The translations under genes and the position numbers were made by a program. A model generated the notes under the pieces. The model was not told the DNA's origin, made no database searches, and was given only the letters and a program-made list of their open reading frames with translations. This document shows positions 1 to 4,913 of a stretch of DNA of 8,044 bases, piece after piece. The stretch comes from CBFCZU01 sp965602635 (lineage in GTDB: Bacteria > Planctomycetota > Phycisphaerae > SM23-33), in the NCBI GenBank assembly GCA_965602635.1, contig CBFCZU010000195.1, positions 1-8,044 on the forward strand. Reading direction: 5' to 3'. How positions within the stretch are numbered: the first letter of the stretch is position 1; every line of letters starts with the position of its first letter.

Positions 1-154
1 CATGGCCATCGGGGCCATCGGCGGCCTGGCGACCGAGGCCGTCGTCGCCCTGTTCCTCATGCCGTGCCTGTACGCGCTGTTCACACGAAGGCGGGAAGCA
101 GCCTCCTTCCCGCTGCGAGGCGCAAACGGGGCCGGCGCGGATCCGCAACCGTAA
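1..154 (+). CDS. C-terminal end of an RND-family efflux transporter subunit (5' end outside window)
   Basis: Only the last 50 codons are visible, read in the frame that begins at base 2 and ends at the TAA at 152-154. The peptide has the form MAIGAIGGLATEAVVALFLM, then PCLYALF, then a TRRRE basic stretch and a short polar tail. This matches the last transmembrane helix of RND pumps (AcrB/CzcA type), where a P-M-A-x-x-x-x-G-G-L segment leads into a hydrophobic helix ending in a V/M-P-x-L-Y-x-L-F motif and basic residues. Family members span the inner membrane and use the proton gradient to expel drugs, metals or lipids; the substrate cannot be told from this fragment. The gene ends 8 bp before the -35 box of the next promoter, so the following gene is probably transcribed separately. 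Other multi-spanning transporters with a similar last helix cannot be excluded. Confidence 0.6.
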   Translation, partial: MAIGAIGGLATEAVVALFLMPCLYALFTRRREAASFPLRGANGAGADPQP

Positions 155-162
155 TTGCGCGC

Positions 163-190
163 TTGACATATCCGCGAAGCGTGGTATAAT
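163..190 (+). promoter_or_regulatory. Sigma70-type promoter of first beta-helix gene
   Basis: A perfect -35 hexamer TTGACA (163-168) and a perfect -10 hexamer TATAAT (185-190) are separated by 16 bp. A TGG just before the -10 also fits an extended -10 element (TGn). The same arrangement recurs upstream of the paralogous gene with the same spacing. Transcription would start near 197, giving a leader of about 160 nt. Confidence 0.85.
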
Positions 191-264
191 TGTCGTCGTC
201 GTAAACTGTTGTGACAGCGGCAGATCAGGCCGCCGTGGCCAGGGACTGCCGCGTTCGGAGGTTC

Positions 265-277
265 AAGGACGGTCCTT
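265..277 (+). promoter_or_regulatory. Palindrome AAGGACGGTCCTT in leader 1
   Basis: A 13-bp perfect inverted repeat with a single central G (AAGGAC-G-GTCCTT). It sits 74 bp after the -10 box and 78 bp before the ATG. The core AGGACGGTCCT recurs at the equivalent place in leader 2 and upstream of the minus-strand hydrolase gene. It may be a DNA operator, or in RNA a short hairpin with an ACGGU loop. Confidence 0.45.
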
Positions 278-343
278 CGCGCTCGTCACGGGCCGGCCCT
301 GACGCCCTGTGTGTCCGCGCGGCCCGCCCGACCGCAAGAGACC

Positions 344-348
344 GGAGG
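344..348 (+). promoter_or_regulatory. Ribosome-binding site fixing the start of beta-helix gene 1
   Basis: GGAGG lies 7 nt before the ATG at 356. This favours that ATG over the in-frame GTG at 311, which has no such site and would place non-hydrophobic residues before the signal peptide. The same GGAGG at the same spacing precedes the paralog. Confidence 0.85.
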
Positions 349-355
349 AAAGAGA

Positions 356-1777
356 ATGTCAATGCTTCGAAGGTTGCCAGTCGTCGTTTCGGTCCTGCTT
401 GTCCTGTCCGTGGCCTGTCCGGCGGCGGTGTGGAACTGCTCGAGCGTCATCCAGATCGAGAACGCCACGCGGTTCTACAACCCCGGCGATGAGATCATCA
501 TCGCTGCCGCCCCCAGCCCGTACATCATGCAGGCGGAGCTTCAGTTCCAGAACGGGGCCGTGACCATGCGAGGGGCGACCGGCAACTGGGACGACGTGAT
601 CCTCCAAGGCCCGGGCATGAACATCAGCACCGGCCCGCGGAACATCATCCACGTCTGGAGCGACGACGTGACCATCGAGAGCCTGACGGTCTCGGAGTGC
701 GTCTGGAACGGCATCCAGATCCACGGCGAGGGCAACCCCGACCGCACCGTCATCCGGAACGTGCACACGCTGAACATCGGCGAGCGGCACATCAAGGTCT
801 CCAAAGGGAGCATAGCCAATGCCGTGAACGACGTGCTCATCGAGAACTGCCTGCTGGAGCAGACCTACGCCCAGAACGATGGGAACTACATCGGCGGCAT
901 CGACGCGATGGTGCTGAAGAACCCGATTATCCGCAACAACGAGTTCCGCAACATCCAGGGGCAGACCGGCGAGGGTCGCGCGGCCATCTTCCTGTGGCAG
1001 GGGATCGTCAATCCCACGGTCGAGGGCAACGTGATCTACGATTGCGACCGCGGCATCGCCATGGGCAACCCCAGCTACACCAACCCCGACAACCTCGTCG
1101 GCGGGATCGTCCGCAACAACTTCGTCAGCCTCGCCAACGAGATCAACCTGGAGCTGATCGCCACGACCGATCTGAAGGTGTACAACAACACCCTCTACGC
1201 GTCCGGGTCGAGCTACGGGCGCAGCGTGAGCATGGAGAGCTTCACCACCTCGGGGCTGGAGCTGATTAACAACCTGATCTACGGGAACATCATGGACCGC
1301 GGGATACCGTTCGTCTCGGCCAACAACATCACGGGCTCGACGGCGAGCGCCAGCTGGTTCGTGGACATGCCTAACGGCGAGCTGCACCTGACCGAGCTGG
1401 CGATCGGCGCGCTCGACGCGGCCGGGCTGCTGGCGGAGGTCTTCGATGACATCGACGGCGGCCCGCGCCCGGTGGGGGCGTTCCCGGACATTGGCGCCGA
1501 TGAGTACGGCTCGCCCGCCGGCGACGCCGACTACGACGGACTCGTGGACGGGCTCGACTACGTCATCTGGTCGAACAACTACGGGCTCAGCGGCGACTGG
1601 GGCGACGCCGACTTCAGCGGCGACGACCTCGTGGACGGGCTCGACTACGTCATCTGGTCGAACAACTACGGCTTCGGCTTACCGCCGTCGCTGGGCGGCG
1701 CGGTGCCCGAGCCGGGTACATTGTCATTGCTGGCCCTGGCGTCGGTGGCGCTGCTCCGGCGGCGCCGGCGGGCGTGA
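356..1777 (+). CDS. Secreted right-handed beta-helix protein with dockerin-like repeats and PEP-CTERM anchor (paralog 1)
   Basis: The 473-residue product starts with a signal peptide: basic MSMLRR, a hydrophobic run to about residue 20, and likely cleavage near CPAA (21-24). Residues about 27-350 are rich in N, V and I at regular intervals (VTIESLTVSECVWNGIQIHG, PIIRNNEFRNIQG, VYNNTL), the pattern of a right-handed parallel beta-helix of the pectin-lyase fold. The DIGADEYGSP motif at 378-387 is typical of the end of such domains in surface proteins. Two dockerin-type calcium loops follow (D390-D401 and D417-D430), each ending IWSNNYG. The end is a classic PEP-CTERM signal: VPEP at 450-453, a hydrophobic helix and RRRRR. 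Known biology of that signal implies sorting by an exosortase at the cell envelope. The ligand or enzymatic activity is unknown; polysaccharide binding or cleavage is a guess from the fold. The copy at 2140-3555 is about 85% identical by eye. Confidence 0.9.
   Translation: MSMLRRLPVVVSVLLVLSVACPAAVWNCSSVIQIENATRFYNPGDEIIIAAAPSPYIMQAELQFQNGAVTMRGATGNWDDVILQGPGMNISTGPRNIIHVWSDDVTIESLTVSECVWNGIQIHGEGNPDRTVIRNVHTLNIGERHIKVSKGSIANAVNDVLIENCLLEQTYAQNDGNYIGGIDAMVLKNPIIRNNEFRNIQGQTGEGRAAIFLWQGIVNPTVEGNVIYDCDRGIAMGNPSYTNPDNLVGGIVRNNFVSLANEINLELIATTDLKVYNNTLYASGSSYGRSVSMESFTTSGLELINNLIYGNIMDRGIPFVSANNITGSTASASWFVDMPNGELHLTELAIGALDAAGLLAEVFDDIDGGPRPVGAFPDIGADEYGSPAGDADYDGLVDGLDYVIWSNNYGLSGDWGDADFSGDDLVDGLDYVIWSNNYGFGLPPSLGGAVPEPGTLSLLALASVALLRRRRRA
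1493..1755 (+). repeat. 263-bp identical anchoring cassette, copy 1
   Basis: From GGC of the GADEYGSP motif to the leucine before the arginine tail, this block matches 3271-3533 at every base, including third codon positions. It codes for residues 380 to 466 and most of codon 467: the dockerin-like pair and the PEP-CTERM motif with its helix. The adjoining upstream codons are among the most diverged in the two genes. Confidence 0.9.
1541..1671 (+). repeat. Internal 44-bp direct repeat coding for dockerin-like segments (paralog 1)
   Basis: The 44-bp segment at 1541-1584 recurs without change at 1628-1671, a period of 87 bp (29 codons). It codes for LVDGLDYVIWSNNYG. Each copy is preceded by a GDAD calcium-loop start: DADYDG in the first, and DADFSGDD with a longer loop in the second. 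Dockerin domains are normally built of two such segments. Confidence 0.85.
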
Positions 1778-1946
1778 GACTATCGAGCCGGTGTGGGCAA
1801 GCGCCATTGGGGGACGGTTCCCAGGCAGCGCGCGTCCTCAATTCAATCTGTCCATCGGCTCGGCGGCCCAGCCAATTTACCATCGCACGCGCTACGAACC
1901 CCGGCCCGTAGTGGCCGAAGGGGGCAGCGAGACGGAATCCGTGCGC

Positions 1947-1974
1947 TTGACATATTCGCGAGGCGCGGTACAAT
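1947..1974 (+). promoter_or_regulatory. Sigma70-type promoter of second beta-helix gene
   Basis: TTGACA (1947-1952), a 16-bp spacer and TACAAT (1969-1974). It is paralogous to the promoter at 163-190 but has one mismatch in the -10 hexamer and lacks the TGn extension, so it may be weaker. Confidence 0.8.
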
Positions 1975-2049
1975 CCTCCTTGCCGTAAACGGTTGTGATA
2001 GGGGCAGATCAGGCCGCCATGGCCAAGGCCTGTCGCACTTGGTGATTCG

Positions 2050-2060
2050 AGGACGGTCCT
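2050..2060 (+). promoter_or_regulatory. Palindrome AGGACGGTCCT in leader 2
   Basis: An 11-bp inverted repeat with a central G, at the same distance from promoter and start codon as in leader 1. The flanking base pair has been lost on the left (G instead of A), so the palindrome is shorter, while the core is unchanged between otherwise diverged leader segments. Confidence 0.45.
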
Positions 2061-2127
2061 TCGCGCTCGGCACCGGACGCACCGGACACCGTGGGTGTCT
2101 GCGCGGCCCGCCCGAGCGTAAGAGACC

Positions 2128-2132
2128 GGAGG
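2128..2132 (+). promoter_or_regulatory. Ribosome-binding site fixing the start of beta-helix gene 2
   Basis: GGAGG lies 7 nt before the ATG at 2140, the same spacing and context as in paralog 1. Confidence 0.85.
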
Positions 2133-2139
2133 AAAGAAA

Positions 2140-3555
2140 ATGTCGCTGCTTCGAAGATTTGCAGTCATCGTAGCGGTCCTGCTTGTCCTGTCCGCGTCCT
2201 GTCCGGCGGCGGTGTGGAACGTCTCGACGGTCAACCAGATCGAGAACGCCACGCGGTTCTACAACCCCGGCGATGAGATCATCATCGCCTCCGGCCTGTA
2301 CAACATGCAGGCGGAGCTTCAGCTCCAGAACGGGGCCGTGACCATGCGGGGGGCGACGGGCAACCGCGGCGACGTGATCCTCCAAGGCCCGGGCATGAAC
2401 GTCTATGCCGGCCCGCGGAACATCATTCACGTCTGGAGCGACGACGTGACCATCGAGAGCCTGACGGTCTCGGAATGCTTCTGGAACGGCATCCAGATCC
2501 ACGGCGAGAACAACCCCGACCGGACGGTCATCCGCAACGTGCACACGCTCAACATCGGCGAGCGCCACATCAAGGGCTCCAAAGGGAGCATCGCCAATGC
2601 CGTGAACGACGTGCTCATCGAGAACTGCCTGCTGGAGCAGAACAAGGTCAACACCGACGGGAACTACATCGGCGGCATCGACTGCATGGTGCTGAAGAAC
2701 CCGATCATCCGCAATAACGAGTTCCGCAACATCCAGGGGCTCACGGGCGAGGGTCGCGCGGCCATCTTCCTGTGGCAGGGGATCGTCAACCCCACCGTCG
2801 AGGGCAACGTGATCTACGATTGCGACCGCGGCATCTCCATGGGCAACCCCAGCTACACCAGCCCCGACAACATCGTCGGCGGCATCGTCCGCAACAACTT
2901 CGTCAGCTCCTCCAACGAGATCAACCTGGAGCTGGTCGCCACGGTCGATCTGAAGGTCTACAACAACACCCTCGGCCCGGGGTCGAACTACTTCCGCTGC
3001 GTGAGCATGGATGGCCTCACCACCACCTCGGGGCTGGAGCTGATAAACAACCTGATCTACGGTGAGATCATGGACCGCGGGATCCCGTTCGTCTCGGCCA
3101 ACAATATCACGGGCGGAACGGCCCACCCGGGCTGGTACGTCGATGCCGCCACCGGCGACCTGCACTTGACCGAGCTGGCGACCGGCGCGATCGACGGCGG
3201 ACTGACCCTCGGCGACGTGCTGGTGGACATCGACGGCGGCCCGCGCACGGTGGGGCTCTTTCCCGACATCGGCGCCGATGAGTACGGCTCGCCCGCCGGC
3301 GACGCCGACTACGACGGACTCGTGGACGGGCTCGACTACGTCATCTGGTCGAACAACTACGGGCTCAGCGGCGACTGGGGCGACGCCGACTTCAGCGGCG
3401 ACGACCTCGTGGACGGGCTCGACTACGTCATCTGGTCGAACAACTACGGCTTCGGCTTACCGCCGTCGCTGGGCGGCGCGGTGCCCGAGCCGGGTACATT
3501 GTCATTGCTGGCCCTGGCGTCGGTGGCGCTGCTTCGACGCCGGCGCGGGCGCTGA
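2140..3555 (+). CDS. Secreted right-handed beta-helix protein with dockerin-like repeats and PEP-CTERM anchor (paralog 2)
   Basis: The 471-residue product has the same architecture as paralog 1. The signal peptide is MSLLRR plus a hydrophobic run to about residue 20, with CPAA near the cleavage site. The beta-helix covers about 27-348 and the DIGADEYGSP motif 376-385. The dockerin-like calcium loops start at D388 and D415, VPEP is at 448-451, and a hydrophobic helix and RRRRGR end the protein. Differences from paralog 1 are clustered: residues 51-57 (two codons shorter), 185-189 (NKVNT), about 283-301, 320-337 and 337-367, which are probably loops of the helix. The last 90 or so residues are identical apart from the final two. 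The gene has its own promoter and leader. The ligand is unknown; clustered change in a beta-helix would fit a shift in ligand specificity after duplication, but that is inference. Confidence 0.9.
   Translation: MSLLRRFAVIVAVLLVLSASCPAAVWNVSTVNQIENATRFYNPGDEIIIASGLYNMQAELQLQNGAVTMRGATGNRGDVILQGPGMNVYAGPRNIIHVWSDDVTIESLTVSECFWNGIQIHGENNPDRTVIRNVHTLNIGERHIKGSKGSIANAVNDVLIENCLLEQNKVNTDGNYIGGIDCMVLKNPIIRNNEFRNIQGLTGEGRAAIFLWQGIVNPTVEGNVIYDCDRGISMGNPSYTSPDNIVGGIVRNNFVSSSNEINLELVATVDLKVYNNTLGPGSNYFRCVSMDGLTTTSGLELINNLIYGEIMDRGIPFVSANNITGGTAHPGWYVDAATGDLHLTELATGAIDGGLTLGDVLVDIDGGPRTVGLFPDIGADEYGSPAGDADYDGLVDGLDYVIWSNNYGLSGDWGDADFSGDDLVDGLDYVIWSNNYGFGLPPSLGGAVPEPGTLSLLALASVALLRRRRGR
3271..3533 (+). 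repeat. 263-bp identical anchoring cassette, copy 2
   Basis: Base-for-base identical to 1493-1755. The left limit is a synonymous difference in the preceding isoleucine codon (ATC here, ATT in copy 1). The right limit is a synonymous CTC/CTT-phase difference at the start of the arginine tail. Confidence 0.9.
3319..3449 (+). repeat. Internal 44-bp direct repeat coding for dockerin-like segments (paralog 2)
   Basis: Same arrangement as in paralog 1: an exact 44-bp segment at 3319-3362 and 3406-3449 with an 87-bp period. The two genes together therefore carry four identical copies of this segment. Confidence 0.85.
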
Positions 3556-3704
3556 CACTGTCGAGGCGGCGAGGGCGGACGCCATTGCGGGACGGACCGA
3601 TCGCTTGCCCTGAGCGGCTCGGCGGGCTATTGAAGTACCATCGTCGCGAGGCGCCGCCCCGGCTGGGATGGCTCTCCGGCCGTGTTGAGGAAGGGGCTCC
3701 CACG

Positions 3705-4820
3705 GTGTCCCGTCTGGAACGACTCAGCGCCGACATCCTGAGACCCTTCGTCGGTCGCGCCCTGGGGTGTGAGATCGACGGGCTGATCGAGTGGGACCAT
3801 CAGGTCCTCAAGGGGTCCTGGGAAGGGGCCGGGAACCTCGTAACCCGCGTCACGGGCAGGGCCATCGCCGACGGGCGCGAGCACTCCTGGTCGCTCATCT
3901 TGAAGATTCCCCGACCGGTCCGGCCGCACGTCGATCGCTGGCAGCGTGAGCCGCTCATGTACGGCTCGGGCGTGCTCGACGACCTCCCCGGCCCCATGGC
4001 GGCGCCGCGTTGCCTGGGCGTCGAGGAACCGCCAGGCGATGAGCCGTGGATCTGGATGACGGACGTGGCCGGGATCCCCAGCACGGATTGGCCCATGGAG
4101 CGTTTCTACCGCGCCCTCAGACACCTGGGCGAGTGCCAGGGGGCGTACCTCTGCGGCAAGGGGCTTCCCGAGGACGACTGGTTCGACACGAGCTGGTGGC
4201 TTCGTAAGCACGCCGTGGAAGGCCACAAGAGGACCCAACGGGGCTTGGCCGCCGCCAAGGACCATCCCGTGGCCGCCAGGGTCTTTGACGGTGATCGCGG
4301 CAAGGGCCTGCTGGCACTGTTCGATCAGCGGGGTGCCCTGCTTGACGCCCTTGAGCGGCTGCCGCTGACCCTTACTCACGGCGACCTGAACCAGTCGAAC
4401 ATGATCGCACCAGACGGCTCCGATGAGCGGACGGTCGTCGTGGACTGGCACTTCGCCGGCAGCGGCGCCATCGGCTTCGACGTGGTCACTCTCATCGCCT
4501 GCGCTGCCGTCTTCGACGGTCCGAAACTCGGGCGGGTCGATGAGGTCACCGAGCCGGCCATTGGTGCCTATCTTGAGGGGCTTCGGCAGTCGGGCTGGGA
4601 GGGGGACGATCGCCTCGCCCGTTTCGGATGCCTGGGCAACCTGGCCGTTCGGATCACCTCGGGCATCCCCGATCTCGTTTCCCGCACCATTGAGGAGGGG
4701 CACTTCCAGATCCGCGATCCCCAGCGCCTGGAGGAGAGAACGAGGCATTACGCGGAGTGTCTGGACTACCTGCTGGGATTGGCCCAAGAGACTGAGCATC
4801 TTCTCGCTCGGGTGCTGTAG
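3705..4820 (+). CDS. Phosphotransferase of the aminoglycoside phosphotransferase (APH) fold
   Basis: The predicted product has 371 residues. GTG at 3705 is preferred as the start because a purine-rich GAGGAAGGGG (3687-3696) precedes it by 8 nt and the protein then begins with a helix (SRLERLSADI). A longer reading from TTG at 3585 would add unlike sequence overlapping the duplicated unit. Kinase features are complete: a glycine-containing loop at about 38-43 (SWEGAG), a strand ending in K67 (LILKI), a candidate helix-C glutamate E82, a hinge at about 117-119 (IWM), the catalytic loop LTHGDLNQSNMI (H225, D227, N232) and the metal-binding D247 in VVVDW. The family transfers phosphate from ATP to a small molecule such as a sugar, amino alcohol or antibiotic; the substrate is not evident. 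It has no signal peptide and is likely cytoplasmic. It lies 149 bp after paralog 2 on the same strand with no convincing promoter of its own. Confidence 0.8.
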   Translation: MSRLERLSADILRPFVGRALGCEIDGLIEWDHQVLKGSWEGAGNLVTRVTGRAIADGREHSWSLILKIPRPVRPHVDRWQREPLMYGSGVLDDLPGPMAAPRCLGVEEPPGDEPWIWMTDVAGIPSTDWPMERFYRALRHLGECQGAYLCGKGLPEDDWFDTSWWLRKHAVEGHKRTQRGLAAAKDHPVAARVFDGDRGKGLLALFDQRGALLDALERLPLTLTHGDLNQSNMIAPDGSDERTVVVDWHFAGSGAIGFDVVTLIACAAVFDGPKLGRVDEVTEPAIGAYLEGLRQSGWEGDDRLARFGCLGNLAVRITSGIPDLVSRTIEEGHFQIRDPQRLEERTRHYAECLDYLLGLAQETEHLLARVL

Positions 4821-4822
4821 CC

Positions 4823-4843
4823 CGCTGCGGCCCCGCCGCTGCG
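4823..4843. terminator. GC-rich hairpin between convergent genes, possible terminator
   Basis: CGC-T-GCGGC-CCC-GCCGC-T-GCG forms eight G-C pairs with one T-T mismatch and a three-base loop. It starts three bases after the kinase stop codon and lies 71 bp before the end of the hydrolase gene. There is no T-run on either strand, so this is a weak candidate for an intrinsic terminator. Confidence 0.35.
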
Positions 4844-4913
4844 CCTGTTCGGGCAGGACCATTTCCCGCGTGCATGACCACTCGGAGACTATGGTTTCAT
4901 CTCGACCGGACTG

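Larger units (their letters stand above)
191..355 (+). promoter_or_regulatory. Conserved 5' leader, copy 1
   Basis: These 165 nt lie between the -10 box and the start codon and have an ungapped counterpart of exactly the same length in front of the second paralog (1975-2139). Conservation is blocky. GTAAAC-n-GTTGTGA (201-214) and GGCAGATCAGGCCGCC (219-234) are kept, as are the palindrome at 265-277 and the stretch from GCGCGGCCCGCCCGA to the ribosome-binding site, while the parts between differ. The second copy has no long reading frame in common with this one. I recognise no known riboswitch class. It could hold a regulatory RNA structure or protein-binding sites, or simply reflect recent duplication. 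Confidence 0.5.
159..1817 (+). repeat. Tandem duplication unit, copy 1
   Basis: Similarity to 1943-3595 begins just before the -35 box (GCGCTTGACATA) and runs through promoter, leader and gene to about 40 nt past the stop (GCCATTG-n-GGGACGG). The offset is 1784 bp up to the first part of the gene and 1778 bp after a two-codon length difference near codons 50-57. The whole transcription unit was therefore duplicated, not just the reading frame. Confidence 0.85.
1975..2139 (+). promoter_or_regulatory. Conserved 5' leader, copy 2
   Basis: This leader has the same 165-nt length as leader 1 and aligns to it without gaps. It keeps the GTAAAC-n-GTTGTGA and GGCAGATCAGGCCGCC blocks, the palindrome and the GAGACCGGAGGAAAGA region before the start codon. 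Diverged patches lie at 2025-2048 and 2068-2098. The eight-codon reading frame at 2019-2045 is not preserved in copy 1, so it is unlikely to be a functional upstream ORF. Confidence 0.5.
1943..3595 (+). repeat. Tandem duplication unit, copy 2
   Basis: Partner of 159-1817. The right edge is placed where GCCATTGCGGGACGG stops matching the first copy. No inverted repeats or transposase lie at the edges, so unequal crossover or replication slippage is more likely than transposition. Confidence 0.85.

Noticed and set aside
311..355. GTG at 311 as the start of the first beta-helix gene
   Set aside because: The ATG at 356 has GGAGG 7 nt upstream, begins the signal peptide and matches the paralog start. 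The 311-355 stretch belongs to the conserved untranslated leader.
155..355. Sigma54-dependent promoter, as known for some PEP-CTERM genes under PrsK/PrsR control
   Set aside because: No convincing GG-N10-GC pair stands out in the leader, whereas a perfect sigma70 -35/-10 pair is present.
356..430. Lipoprotein signal in the beta-helix proteins because of C21
   Set aside because: The residues before the cysteine (LSVAC, LSASC) do not fit a lipobox well, and the C-terminal PEP-CTERM signal already explains envelope sorting.
1541..1671. CRISPR-like or mobile repeat
   Set aside because: The 44-bp repeat is in frame and codes for the two halves of a dockerin-like module. There are only two units per gene and no spacer array.
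1899..1924. CCCC-GGCC...GGCC-GGGG hairpin after paralog 1 as a terminator
   Set aside because: There is no T-run, it lies 120 bp after the stop and just before the next promoter, and it has no counterpart in the other copy.
359..3165. Long minus-strand reading frames opposite the two beta-helix genes
   Set aside because: They are products of high GC and codon phase. Their translations are low-complexity V/D/A/R mixtures and duplicate with the plus-strand genes.
3605..3633. TTGCCC-N17-TATTGA as a promoter for the phosphotransferase
   Set aside because: It matches only 4 of 6 and 3 of 6 consensus bases and has no further support.
3585..3704. N-terminal extension of the phosphotransferase from TTG at 3585
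   Set aside because: It overlaps the end of the duplicated unit, has no ribosome-binding site and adds sequence unlike the kinase fold. GTG at 3705 is better supported.
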